Below are positions 53,031 to 64,000 of a stretch of DNA of 64,000 nt, in pieces. Origin of the DNA: Melastoma dodecandrum. Lineage: Eukaryota > Streptophyta > Magnoliopsida > Myrtales > Melastomataceae. The stretch is taken from NCBI GenBank assembly GCA_029817715.1, contig JARUPY010000189.1:3472001-3536000 (forward strand). The letters are read 5' to 3'. The notes below the pieces were generated by a model. That model made no database searches and had not been told where the DNA came from. It was given only the letters and a program-made list of their open reading frames with translations. Position numbers and translations under genes: made by a program. The first letter of the stretch is position 1, and each line of letters begins with the position of its first letter.

Positions 53031-55480
53031 GAAAGTATGTTCTGGTATCATCAGTCTCATCAACATAAGCACAATCATCGAAACCATTATCTCCATTCAC
53101 ATCCCTTTCAATCTCCTCATCAACGTCGTTATGGGTTTCATCATCATCAAGCTACCTCAAACTATTTGAACCTCTAGTTATCCTCACAACTTCATCAACA
53201 GCCGATGCTCTATCAGCAGCACCCTATGTCAATGATTTTCCGCTGAAAACTAAGTAAGCACATGCATCTTATTCCATCTCACAAACCAATCATTCATTAC
53301 AATAATCAATAAAATCTATATAGAGAGGATCAATTGCATCTCTTGCATCATATCTTGCTTTCAGCTTCTGGTTGTATTTGACAAAGACAAGGTCAAACAA
53401 CCTTTCATGCTCAAGTCGATTCCTTTTCTTTGTATGAATCTGTATAAGGATAAAAGGAATGTTGAAATGCTCATAATAATAACAAATGAGAAATCTTTCA
53501 CGTTAGTGGTATGAATAGTAACTGACTTGCATGTTCAAATTTACTCGAATTACGCTCACAACCAGTTTTACTACACGAAACTTAAAATTCGAATGAGAAG
53601 TCGTTGAAGATTGGTGGTATCACCACCAAATAAATTCCACCTCTTCACTGTCCAGAAAATTATTTATATGTTGAAGTTTCATAAAACAACAATAACATCA
53701 AACTTGTCAATTGAAATAGCTATGAAGAAAGTGCCTGATGATCGTTGAGTTCTCATTCAAGTGGCAATGGGTTCCAATCACATCTCATATAATATGCTAA
53801 TTCCCAGTGATTCTTTCTTGAACATCTAATGACGGAGTCAATATGTCTATGCAAGCAAACAATCCGCTAGTGATCTTTGGATCGTCTAGATAAGTAGGAT
53901 TTGTATCATAGTAAGGAGGATTCGAGAACTGTCCCGCTGCATGCAATGGATGGTAAAGCTCTCAGTTCCACCTCTCATCAATAATCTTGAAGATATCATA
54001 ATACTTGTCTTCTTTTCCAATGAAAAGCTTTTGAATGGTCTCCTTGGCCTTATCCATTGCCTCATAAATGTACCACATGGTTAGTTTCTTCTCATTATCC
54101 ATGAGACGAAGAACCATCACCACTGGGTCCATCACCTTGAGTGGATACAACACACTATTCCAAAATATTGTTCGCAACACAATTTCATGCGCCTTTTTCC
54201 CTTTACCCGTCTTTGACAACTTGTATTCATCCCATTCTTGTGATTCAAACATCTTTCTCAAGTTACTTTTCAATAAATGAAGCCTCTACAATGTAAGAAA
54301 CGTCGTTGTAAACCTGGCGATGCCACATCTGATCAATTTCTTCTTCTTTTTAAATGATCTCATGGTATTCAAGACACTACCATGATTATATATAAATCCC
54401 ACCAAGAATATGGCTTGCTCATCCGTTCTCTTTAGTTGCATAATTTTCCCAATGTCTTCCAACATCAAGTCAACACAATGTGTTGCACAAGGAGTCTAGT
54501 AAAAATGTTTTATGTTAGCCTGAAGTAACTTTCCTGCCATTAAAAATGAAGTTGCTTTAGTCATAGGAAAAATTTGATTAGTAAACAATAGTTTAAAACA
54601 CAAAAGTGCCTCACCAGCTAATACATAGTTACTTCTGCTGTCGGTAACAATCTGTATCACATTTTTCTCTCCAATCTCATACACAAAAGTGTCAAACAAT
54701 TCAAACAATTTCTCTCCCGTTTTCGAATATGCCGAAGCATTGACAGATTTGATGAACATAATACCATTCGATGAATTCACCAGTAGATTGATAAAAGATC
54801 TACCTTTTTTGTTTATGCATCCATCAAACATTATCAAGCAACCATATTTGGACCAATTATTAATGTGGTCTTTTATCAAGTCCTTGGTGTGTGCAACCTT
54901 TTTGTTGAGAAGTGTAACCTACATCTCATGTTAGCTCGTCGGCTTTAAGTTAGGGCCATGTCTTCCTATATCTTCCACCATCTTCCCGAAACACTTAGAC
55001 CTCATAGCATTGAAAGGAATGTGCTCCTGATAGAACCATCTAGCTATGCTTTGGATGGTCCTGCATCAACCACATTTTGTTGACCCATCTTCCCATTCTC
55101 CATTAAGTTCCGGCCCCACTCGATGACTTGCCTCTTTTCGAATGAAGAGAAGGACCGCCTTCTTCTATCTCGACATCATCACCAATCATGTATATGAGAT
55201 GGAAAGGATTCAATAATACCAATTGCTTCTATCTGCACTCGTTTTGCTTCATCCATCTTGTTTCGTAGTTCATCATTCATATCTTGAGGACATCTTTTAC
55301 ATGATCTTGCATTTCTGAATGATCATATTTGATGCTATTTGGCCCGATGAATACCGCCTTTGGATACATATCCACGGAAGTTACATGTGACCACATTCGA
55401 ATCTTTTGGATCATTCAAATAATTGTACTTTCATCAAATGTCCATTTTCACATATTTGGGAACTCCAGAAGAATCCATTC
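53031..55480 (-). pseudogene. hAT transposase copy 3, decayed
   Basis: Minus-strand pieces in the right order: BED-like segment (about 55420-55280, DSNVVTCNF), DUF659 region (54879-54600: MFDGCINKKGRSFINLLVNS, SYVL-type end), LVGFIYNHGSVLNTMRSF (about 54400), SGKGKKAHEIVLRTIFWNS-like block (about 54200), WYIYEAMDKAKETI (about 54060), IIDERWN (53970), and the acidic tail (53290-53040). It is closest in this window to copy 2: the tails share DVDEEI and GSNS/GSSS words. Many stops are present. Element ends and target duplication were not resolved. The right end may be near 56115. Confidence 0.7.
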
Positions 55481-56788
55481 CTGAAATATGAGCTTCAAGA
55501 ATCCTACTACATCAGCTATAAAATTTCAAGAGATTGAGAACACTCTACTAGAAAATGCAACATAATCCTAAAATGCAATATAATCTTAAACACTCTACCA
55601 ACATATTCTAAAATGCAACATCATCCTCAAATGCAACTGATCAAGAACACTCCATTGGCAAAAATTTTAAGAAACTATCCCACAATCTACTGCCAAGACC
55701 ACTGTCCAAGGCAAACTACCAAACTGATACCAGCAATACCGACGGAGAGGAGCAGGGGCGGCGTGGAAGAAGAGGAGGAAAGGGCGGTCCAAACAAAAAA
55801 GGATAGTGTGGGCTGAAATCCTCGGGGGGAGGAAAGTGCGGCCCCGAAGGGAGGAGGAAGGGCGACAGGGAAGAGAAGGAGGAAATGGAGAGTCGGGCGG
55901 GGAAAGAGGATGAGGGAGGAGAGATATGAAAGGGCGGCAGGGAAGAGAAGGAGAAAAAGGGGATAGACCCCAACTATGTATATGGGTTGCACCTTTTAGG
56001 GGCCTTAGCTCCTTAAGAGAGGCGCCCGCCCCGGGCGCACCTTAGTGATGGCACATGCCCGGGGTGGGTTAGGGCGCAACGATCGCGTCCCGCCACGGTA
56101 CGGCTTTAACTACACTAACTTGAAATTAACAAAGAAGAAAATTGGGAGAGTAACCCCTTTATATAGGAGATGAGCGACATCGTGATGTTCTTCCCATTCG
56201 TGGGACAAGTGCACATGGATCAATCCCATGAGCCAATATGACCCATATATGTTTGTCCCACGTCAAAAAAATTCCATGGGGTCTCTCATCTCCAAGGGGT
56301 TACCCCATTATATTTTCTTTCATTTTGTAAGTAAAAGTGGCATTTTGGACCACGACTTTAGTAATTTTGACTAATGTCGCAGTTCTATATCACATTGGTT
56401 AGAGGAATTTTTACTAAATGTTTAGTGTTGCAGCCTATTCTATCAGTGTTGAGACTGTGATTTTTTTATTTTGAGTGTCACTGTCAAGAAATGTGACATG
56501 TGGACAATATTTTGGACATTTTTTTAACTATATCGGTAATTCAATAAAGACATGAATCATGAATCAAATTATTCTTACATAAGTCATGAAGCGTAAGCGT
56601 ATTATTTTATTCCTCTACAAGGCGTAAGTAAAATCTACGCACTATATAAAGAAAGAAGAAATTTAGGCAATTTTATCACTAATTATGTTAAATGCTTATG
56701 AACAGATTCTATCACTAGTTAGGCTAAGTCGTGGACTAAACGAGTCCACTAAGTTGTAGATCTGCAACGAAGCAAATCACATAGAAAT
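55481..56788. other. Non-coding DNA right of hAT copy 3
   Basis: Contains a GGGAGGA-rich low-complexity tract (55740-55970), a GC-rich GGCGCCCGCCCCGGGCGCACC patch (56020-56100) that looks like hAT subterminal sequence, and AT-rich DNA up to the hairpin element. No gene was seen. Confidence 0.45.
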
Positions 56789-57748
56789 CGGAAGCGGTTA
56801 ACGGACGTAACCGTTACGTAGTTTACTAAATTCGACTTTTTTTTTAGTAATCTTTACTAAAAATCGACGTTTTTTAGTAAAATCGTTAGTAAACCATTGT
56901 AAAAATTTGTAAACCGTTACTAATTTTTTACTGTTTGAAAATCCGGAAAATTACTAAAACAACGTTTAGTAAATCGGATGACAAATTTACTAAAAAGTTT
57001 AGTAATCGATTACTAAAAATATCGGTGATTTTTACTTTCTTTTTGGAGACCGTTACTAAAGTTTCACTGTTCAAGTTTAGTAATCTGTTACTAAACTTTT
57101 TAGCAAAACTCACCTCCGATTTACTAAACGAAGTTTAGTAATCGATTACTAAATATTCAGCAAATTTTCTCAAAAAATAGTAAACGATTATGAAAAAAAT
57201 GACGACTTTAGTAATTTACTAACGATTTTATAATGTTACGAAGTGATTTACTAATTTCGCTTATAAAATTAGTAAAGCATTACTAAAATCGTTGGACGGC
57301 GAATCGAGAAAATTACTAAAAATGGAAATTTTACTAAAAAATTTGGTAACACGTTACTAATTTTTTTAGTGTTTGAGTTTTCGAAAAGTTACTAAACTTC
57401 GTTTAGTAAATCGGAGGTGAAATTTACTAAAAAGTTTAGTAACCGATTACTAAACTTGACCAGTGAATCTTTAGTAACGATTTCCTAAAAAAAACAAAAA
57501 TCACCAATATTTTTAGTAACCGGTTACTAAACTTTTTAGTAAATTTGTCCTCCGATTTACTAAACGTAGTTTTAGTAACTTTTCGAATTTTCAAACGGTA
57601 AAAAATTAGTAACGGTTTACAATTTTTTACAACAGTTTACTAACGATTTTACTAAAAAAACATCGATTTTTAGTAAAAATTACTAAAAAAAAGTCGATTT
57701 TAGTAAACTTCGTAACGGTTACGTGCACATACCGTTAGCCGCTTCCCG
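56789..57748. mobile_element. 960-bp near-palindromic hairpin element of TTTAGTAA words
   Basis: The ends are inverted copies (CGGAAGCGGTTAACGG and, from the right, CGGGAAGCGGCTAACGG), flanked by TAGAAAT on both sides (56782-56788 and 57749-57755). Pairing continues far inward: CGTAACCGTTACG against CGTAACGGTTACG, GTAATCGATTACTAAA against its complement near 57440, and CTCCGATTTACTAAACG against CGTTTAGTAAATCGGAGG. The whole body is a field of TTTAGTAA/TTACTAAA words with the centre near 57250. There is no open frame. A foldback or MITE of hAT/MULE type is likely. Confidence 0.8.
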
Positions 57749-57755
57749 TAGAAAT

Positions 57756-58003
57756 GGGTTTACTCCGATCATCACTTTAGAATATAAAGCCGTTCACTAT
57801 TGCCATTAAAAAAGGTAGAACCAATAGTTAGTAGAATAGTATAAGAAAAAGTTGATAATTTTCTTTCTTTAAAAAAATTAGAGTTTTAAAGGTATATTTT
57901 TCCTAAAATTTATATGGTAAAAAAGTCGCTTGAAATGCCATTATTTCCGGAGACCTAAAGCCTCCACAACACCCAGAGTCTCCCCCCTCACGTCGCAAAA
58001 AAA
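57756..58003 (+). promoter_or_regulatory. Upstream region of the EEF1A methyltransferase gene
   Basis: AT-rich proximal promoter and short leader. No strong TATA or known motif was identified. The hairpin element ends only about 255 bp from the ATG. Confidence 0.4.
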
Positions 58004-59082
58004 ATGGAAGATGGAGCAATTCACGGGAAGGAGGTCACCGATGACATCCCCTGCCATGAAGACGACGACCCTCCGACCTTGAGTTCTCACGCCCTGGCGG
58101 CTCTCCAAGAGTTCCTTCTCGAGCAGGAGGAGAACACACGGCCCGAGGATCGTCGTGATGATGAAGCTAATGACGAGGTGGCGCTCGTTACTGAGGACTG
58201 GAGGCTGAGCCAGTTCTGGTACGACCGTCAGACGGCCGAAACCGTCGCCCGCGAAGTCCTCACCCTCGTCGGCGGCTCCGCACGGGGATCTACCGTCGCC
58301 TGTATTGCTTGCCCTACTCTCTATGCTTACCTCAAGGTACTGTCGTTGGGCTGAAGAAGTAGCTAATTTGATTTTGCTAATCAGCTCGTTTTTTCCTGCA
58401 CCGATGATTCTTCGCCATGGTCTGCAGAAACTTGATCCTGATGCGGCCGCAAAGCTGCTCGAGTACGACAAACGATTCGAGCAATACGGCAGCGATTTCG
58501 TCTACTATGATTACAACTACCCAGATGGCTTGCCTCCCGAGTTGAAGCATTCCTTCCAAGTTATAGTTGCGGATCCTCCTTATCTGGTCAGTATGCCTAC
58601 CAAGAGGACCATTCGGTTCTTGTTTTTTTCCTTGTTTAATGCCCTCCTTATGGTTATGGTTTCAGAGTCAAGAGTGCCTGGAGAAGGTTGCCGAGGCAAT
58701 GTCTTTCCTTGCGGAATCTCAAACTTGCCGTTTTCTGTTACTCACTGGTACTGGACTGTTAGTTGACTATTTTTATCATCTTTAGGTTGGACTCGACGTT
58801 TCAGATAGCACACACGCATCTAGTTTTGCCAAAATGATGTTATATCAGGGTGCTTCTTGTAGGATTGTTGGTTTAATTACCATCCACGTTCGCTGCAAAA
58901 GTATAGCGTCTCTGTTGTGTATTTTCTCAGGAGAAGTGCAGAAGGATCAGGCAGCTCAGCTATTGGGCATGCGGCCGTGCGTTTTCCGGCCCAAGCACTC
59001 TAGCAAACTCGGGAATGAATTCCGTTTATTCACTAACTACAACCCCGGGATGAGATTGGGAGGATGGGAGCTAGAGAAGTAA
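58004..59082 (+). CDS. EEF1AKMT1: EEF1A lysine methyltransferase 1 (N6AMT2/Efm5 family), four exons
   Basis: Exons are 58004-58336, 58428-58586, 58666-58747 and 58931-59082, giving 241 residues, close to the usual family length. All introns are GT-AG and all junctions keep frame. The N terminus is acidic; [18 protein letters not shown] is the family hallmark. [16 protein letters not shown] is followed by the substrate/cofactor motif VADPPYL at the end of exon 2, then [12 protein letters not shown], and the C-terminal block [20 protein letters not shown] and [13 protein letters not shown]. The family is a seven-beta-strand SAM-dependent methyltransferase that modifies a lysine of translation elongation factor 1A in the cytoplasm, despite its older label as a DNA adenine methylase. 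No damage was seen. Confidence 0.9.
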
Positions 59083-59642
59083 GCAGAGCTTTGTATCCCT
59101 GTCGATGCTGAGATACACGAAGAATCAATAGTGAGCAGCGACGGCAGTAGAGGTAGCTTAGATTAGAGAGGTGCGTGTTTGTTATGCACCCAGTTTTCCG
59201 CATGCTGTGCTGGTTGGTTTGATACAATGCAGGTGTAGCACATCTTGGATTTGTTGCCTGCATGGCCAAACTAAATTGCGGGTTATCTTTTATCTTGATT
59301 AGATTGTTCTGCATTGTCATCCTCATAAAAGTTTAAACATTTGTTGTGCCAATTTTCCATGTTGATACCATCAATTGTCAGCTCAAATCATTTAACTTAA
59401 CAAATGACATAGACAAGGGGTAATTATGCAGCAAACAAAAGGACAATATATGGAACTTGTGTTCCATTCAGTACGATTCTTTTTAGCTTTTTCCATAAGA
59501 GGAAGATTCAGCTTGCAGAATGTCATCAACAAACTTGTACACATTGCTGGCTTTGCCTGGGTTTCATCTTATGGGTGCTTGCTCAGGAACTGGAAATGAG
59601 ATGAGATGTTCCTTCTTACAGTATGTAGAAGCAATATTGTGT
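59083..59642. other. Convergent 3' UTR region
   Basis: Lies between the ends of two convergent genes. It is T-rich and UTR-like, with no additional frame. Confidence 0.5.
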
Positions 59643-62148
59643 CTATATTGCCCTGTAGGCGACCAGTCCATCGATTGTCTCGACAACCAGCTTGTTCATG
59701 CGAACAAGTAGCAGTAGGTACGATCTTGTCTTTGGCCCTGTCATTACAAAAACCAGTTCAGAGTTCCGGTTAATGTTGTGCAAACAGATCTGAAGTAATT
59801 ATACTAGCAATGATACTAATACCAACTACCTCATCACGGTCACTGGTATTGACCATAAACACCATACATCAGTCTAAGGTCAAAAAGAAAATTGCAGAAA
59901 AATGCACTAGATGTGACAATTCACGATCAAGTTTCCCATCCGATGGAGAGACAGGAACGACCAGTTTCATTTAGACAGAATCTCTGCTAAATCTGGCTAC
60001 TGTTTTTTAATGCTTATTCTTTTGCCTAATCATTCCAGTATGTAGAATTCGCTGGAAACAGATATACAAACCAAGATCTAAGGAAGAAATTTCGTCCGGC
60101 AAGAAGTAGTTGTTCTCTTTCTGGTCGAGGCGTAAGCTGATCTTCTCCACCGCAGAGTGCAAATCCTACAATGTTACAACAAATGTATGGAGAGACTGCT
60201 GGACTTCTATTTGCAGTAAATCAGATCATCACTCAACTCTGAACTGTTGCATATAAATATCCACCTCTTCAAGATGCTGAAAATACAGCAGACAAATTCT
60301 ATACGCTTTAAGATGCTATCAAGAAAAAACAGCCTTATAAATAGTCTTAACGAAATAAGGCACTAGCACTGCAATTCTTTGGAAGTCAAGGATTTCCTCT
60401 ACGTAAAAACTTGCAACCCTAAAAAATACAAAGAATGAACCTCGATGTTGATCAGACAAACAAGCTGTCAAACAGAAAAGAAACAAGAAAGGAAAAGTTG
60501 AAGGAAAAAGATCAAAGCTGGAGTAGTTGATCCTTAACTTCAATCTATTCAATGGTTCTCAGAATTGCTAGAGAATGCAATACACATCGTAGTCACTGTA
60601 AACCTGTATCCATACCTCCCATGATGCTAAACTTCTCATGTAAGAAGGAAGACATTCATAGTCATCCACTGAAACTTGAACTGCTTTTGCATTTGGTTTA
60701 GGAATTGGGTCATCTTCTACAATTGTCATATCATGTGAAAATACATAATCAATTTCAGGAACGTTACACTCCCGAAGCTATGTAAATATTCAAAGTCACC
60801 TGTTGCAGAAAGCTTGCCACCTTCATTAATTGCAGTGTTTCCCGTAGAATATTGTGATGTGCCCCAGACATTAGAGACTCTTTGTTCAGTGTATGTTCTA
60901 GTGGTAAAAGCATAGGCAATCGAGGTGAAAGGAGAACATAAATGGTTGACAGAGCAAGGAAACAACACGAAGATAGACAGCTCACCTTGTTGTATTCAGG
61001 CTGAATTCTGGTTCACCTGCCTTTCCCTTCACTGTGAATGGATTTCCTAAAGCAAGAATGGAAAATAAACACAATTATACAGCGAACTGGAGGTATGCAG
61101 CTACTACCCAACTTCTAATTATGTGCTTTGGGACCTCTGGAAAGACAATGGAGCAATGCTACACGAGTTTTCTCTCGTGCATGCCATAAATAGTAGACAA
61201 GCTTGTGGTTTCCAGATGCACACTAATCTAACCTGGTGTTGGAGTAAAGTAGCAAGCAAAATGTTTAACTCGCCTGTGGAAGCTATTGAAGCCAGAGAAG
61301 CTTCTGATATGCCTAGCTTTTTCAAGGTTATTGAGTCATCTAATCTAGAAAGAGATTAAGAATTCCACGGTCAATTTGAGAGAAAACGGACGGAATGAGT
61401 TAATAAAACCATTCCAGGCTGGTATTTCTGGAAAATCAGTGTGCTTTCGAGCAGCATTGGAAATAGTGCAGCAGAAGATAACTGATTATGACTAAATTGT
61501 AAGTTTTTAACCAAAAAGGATACAATGGATCATCTTCAAGACTATTGAAAGCTGGAAACGGTGAAACATCCTGCAAGCCCTCCGTTCTATTCGGAACAAA
61601 GGAATCCAATCCAGAGGAAGTAGATTCCCAATCAAGACTACATTCTCCATCGATGTCAACCTCTGCAGGAAGCAACACATCAAAACTTCAGCCACTAACC
61701 CTAAAAAGGCCCTAAACACACAACGATTACCGGACGGCAAATATCCAGAGCTCCTGAGACTGTCCACAACATGAGAAATGTCTGCATCATTCTTCTTGAG
61801 CACCTCATTGCAGTGGCCTAACAGCTCCTCGAACGACACAGTCCCGAACGACATCAACTCCAACAGCTCGAGCTCAACACTGGTGCTCGTTAGGCGGTGG
61901 GTCAGCCGCTGTATGAACGAAGAGGAAGCCGAATCTGCCAAATCCAAAGCAAAAACAAGAATCCGAGAATTAGAAGAACACAATCATAACTCCATGAGGA
62001 CCAAGTTCGAGAAAGATTCTTCACCGAGGGGGATGGGACGGCGATCGACTGACTGCCGAAGGGCGTCGACACTGGTCTGCAACTGCCCGCAGAACGAACC
62101 TAAGGATCGATTCAACGCCGCGATGGCGGCCTCTATTTCTCTCGTCAT
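59643..62148 (-). CDS. Multi-exon plant gene, weakly SKA3-like; one apparent frame slip
   Basis: Exons by frame and splice sites: 62148-62025, 61934-61731, 61662-61524, 61344-61274, 61046-60986, 60879-60616, 60165-60072, 59737-59643 (TAG). The N terminus MTREIEAAIAALNRSLGSFC with FIQRLTHRLTSTSVELELLE looks like a helical coiled segment. The middle is acidic and disordered. The C-terminal part, VSVDDYECLPSYMRSLASWE, HSAVEKISLRLD and SYLLLLVRMNKLVVETIDGL, reminds me of the C-terminal domain of SKA3, which couples kinetochores to microtubules. This is recollection, not a search. Exon 4 is best joined with a GC donor (ACAG|GCGAGT). In exon 6 the frame must shift by one base near 60780, so the gene may be damaged or the base wrong. 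Confidence 0.55.
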
Positions 62149-62649
62149 GGATCGAAAATGATTCCCCTGTTTCGGATTTTCGTTTGGTTTGGTTTTTTTT
62201 TTTTGAAGGGGGGGAGCGGGAAATGGGAGTACAAAATGAAATTTTACCTTAAATGGGCCTGGCCTGTCAGGCCCGTTTATTGTGGCCCAAGTTTGATATT
62301 TTCCACGCGGCCGTCGCCGCCATTTTTGGGAGACGGAGGGAAGCTTTTGTTTCTCCTTTCTTTTTCTTTTTCTTTTTTTCTTTTTCCTCGAGGGAGGAAT
62401 TCATCTTTCCCCATCGCCGCCTGACCACGTAGGAAGCTCCTACAATCTTATCCAAGGTTAATCACTCAGCCAGATAAGGTCCTGATATGTTTTGTATGTC
62501 GATGATGGGTCGGTGTTATTTTTTTTTTGGTTGGTGTGGGGGGGGGGGGGAGAAAGATTGATGTTTGGAATGATTTTTATTTTTTAATTTTGATTTTTGG
62601 GTTTAGGTTGATTCGGATATATGATCGGTTTGGATTGAGGAGGAGGAGG
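62149..62649. promoter_or_regulatory. Shared (bidirectional) promoter region
   Basis: Only about 500 bp separate the two divergent ATGs (62148 minus, 62650 plus). Site II words TGGGCC (62254) and GGCCCA (62284) lie near the middle with GGCCTGTCAGGCC between them, typical of promoters of growth-linked plant genes. There are also T/C-rich tracts (62350-62390) and a G homopolymer of about 13 at 62538. Confidence 0.55.
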
Positions 62650-64000
62650 ATGAAGTTCGGCGAAACGTTTACGGAGTACCTGCGAGGGGATCGGGAGGGC
62701 TTCTTGGGGGATTGCTCCCACGTCGAGTATAAGAGGCTCAAGAAGGTCCTCAAGGGCTGTCGCAGCTGTAGGGGTCTCAACGGCGGTGGTTCCGCAGATG
62801 TGGCCGCTGTTCAAAGCGTGGATGATAAGGGGACAGCAGCGTTGTGCCGGTGGGATGCGTGCCCGAGTAATTCTTTCGACTCTTCTTTCGGTTATCGTGC
62901 CTAGCAATGTTTTTTTTTTTTTACAGGAGGATTCGTGCATGCGGATTCATTTATTTGTCCTAGTTTTCCGGCGTGAATTCTCGCGATCTTGCCTTGTTCA
63001 GTGGCAATGGATTATGCATGCTGGGCTTTCTTTGTACACAATGAAGTTTGTGGAGCAGTTGAGGGAGTGTTGGGCTATAATGCGCAAAAGATTGTATGAT
63101 TTGTACCTGTCTTTTTGTTCTGTATGATGTCTTCTTGGGCACCTCTATGCTTACTTCAATGAACCATATTGCAAGAGGTAAGTCAATTAAACTGGTGTCA
63201 GACCTTCTCGCACCCGTGCTTTTCTTGTATCGTCCTGCATGTCAGCTTGCATGCACCCAACGATTTCTAGAGAAGGATGAATCGCTGCGAGGTATAATCG
63301 AGTACTGACTTGTTTTCCGTGAGGTGCTTGTTTGTTCGTCGGAATAGGCTCTTTGTCAGAGTTTCGGGACCGCATTATCAGGAGTTTAACTAATGCTGTT
63401 TTTCGCTCTTTGCAGTATGTGATCAGATGTTCTTTTCGGAGCTCATGAAGGAAGCTTCAGATATAGCGGGATGTTTTGGTGCCAGGGTGAGACACCTCCT
63501 TGACCATCACGTTGCCACTGGAGTGCAAAGATACATATTGCGCCTACGGCAATGTTTTGGTGACGATCGGTACATCCTCCTGCAACAAGGAAGATTATTG
63601 ATGGAGTATGTGACGATGAATGCAATTGCTATTAGAAAGATCCTCAAGAAGTATGACAAAGTATGATGCATTGGATTTAGATTATGACCGTCCTATATCA
63701 AGAAAATTTGTTTCATTCCATGTTTTATTGTGGATTTAAATTTTGTTTTGTAGGTTCATGGCTCCGAGAGTGGAAAGAACTTCCGGTCTAAGTTGCGAGC
63801 AGAACATATTGAGCTTTTGCAATCACCTTGGTTGATGGAATTGGGGGCCTTCTATTTAAATCTTGATACAGAATATTTTGTGGAGTCTGATTCTGATGAC
63901 TTTTTTGGTCGCTTTTCATTCCATTTCAATGCCACTCAGCCTGTCATAAGGATGTCACTTCCCGATTCTGTAGAGCTTGAATACGATCTGGCTTGTGCAA
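62650..64000 (+). CDS. BAH1: BAH1/NLA-like SPX-RING E3 ubiquitin ligase, 5' part (runs off window)
   Basis: Exons are 62650-62866, 63416-63660 and 63754 to beyond the window end. Exon 1 starts MKFGETFTEYLRGDREGFL with CSHVEYKRLKKVLKGC, the SPX N-terminal helices; exon 2 reads CDQMFFSELMKEASDIAGCF and ends TMNAIAIRKILKKYDK, the classic end of an SPX domain with the Lys cluster that binds inositol pyrophosphates; exon 3 continues GKNFRSKLRAEHIELLQSPW. Junctions keep frame with GT-AG introns. In this family SPX is followed by a C-terminal RING domain, outside this window. The Arabidopsis member (BAH1/NLA) ubiquitinates phosphate transporters at the plasma membrane and tunes nitrogen, phosphate and salicylate responses. 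No damage was seen in the visible part. Confidence 0.92.

Noticed and set aside
55687..55992. Minus-strand frames rich in Phe/Leu/Ser/Pro (85-101 codons)
   Set aside because: Antisense of a GGGAGGA low-complexity tract; no protein features beyond composition.
52770..56115. Terminal inverted repeats and target duplication for hAT copy 3
   Set aside because: TAGTGTAGTTAAAGCC (inverted, near 56115) looks hAT-like, but I found no convincing partner near 52700-52800 and no matching 8-bp flank.
62158..62455. Frames across the shared promoter (62-88 codons)
   Set aside because: Composition is set by T/C-rich tracts in a divergent promoter; no conserved content.

Overview
This window is nuclear DNA of a flowering plant. 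The evidence is spliced genes with GT-AG and a few GC-AG introns, plant-type ribosomal-protein promoter motifs (site II TGGGCY and a telo-box), and a dense nest of plant transposon families: hAT, CACTA, Ty1/copia, Ty3/gypsy and a Mutator-like 9-bp target duplication. I cannot name the species from sequence alone.

Layout. 1-1826: the tail of an unrecognised gene, then non-coding DNA. 1827-10501: an 8.66-kb block bounded by diverged terminal inverted repeats and a perfect 9-bp duplication (TAAAAATAT). It contains, on the minus strand, an almost complete but broken plant pararetrovirus (Caulimoviridae-like): coat protein with zinc knuckle, movement protein, aspartic protease, RT, RNase H, three accessory ORFs, a promoter-like stretch and a tRNA-iMet primer site. 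10502-21299: old, mostly non-coding repeat DNA with gypsy and copia remnants, several minisatellites and a large foldback. 21300-22445: an intact five-exon MED7 (Mediator subunit) on the minus strand. 22690-42029: nested transposons. A degenerate gypsy element is interrupted by a 2.05-kb solo LTR (TSD AACAT), a GAGCTCG-rich element and a CACTA element. A hAT element with an 8-bp TSD lies in or next to the CACTA.

42030-52390: a ribosomal protein S5 gene whose promoter and 5' leader (42030-42215) are separated from the ATG (51254) by a 9-kb hAT transposon with 8-bp TSD CTCCGAAG. A young Ty1/copia element (367-bp LTRs, 4 differences between them, TSD ACTTC) is nested inside that hAT. This S5 copy also carries a one-base deletion. 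53031-55480: a third hAT remnant. 56789-57748: a 960-bp near-palindromic hairpin element made of TTTAGTAA-type words. 58004-64000: a gene-rich end with an EEF1A lysine methyltransferase (plus strand), a convergent multi-exon gene with weak resemblance to SKA3 (minus strand), and the start of a BAH1/NLA-type SPX-RING ubiquitin ligase (plus strand) that shares a short promoter with it.

The most unusual object is the first block: a pararetroviral genome bracketed by DNA-transposon hallmarks. The host genes are ordinary housekeeping or regulatory genes. Most of the remaining sequence is transposon-derived. All splice structures were read by eye from reading frame and splice consensus, without transcript support.
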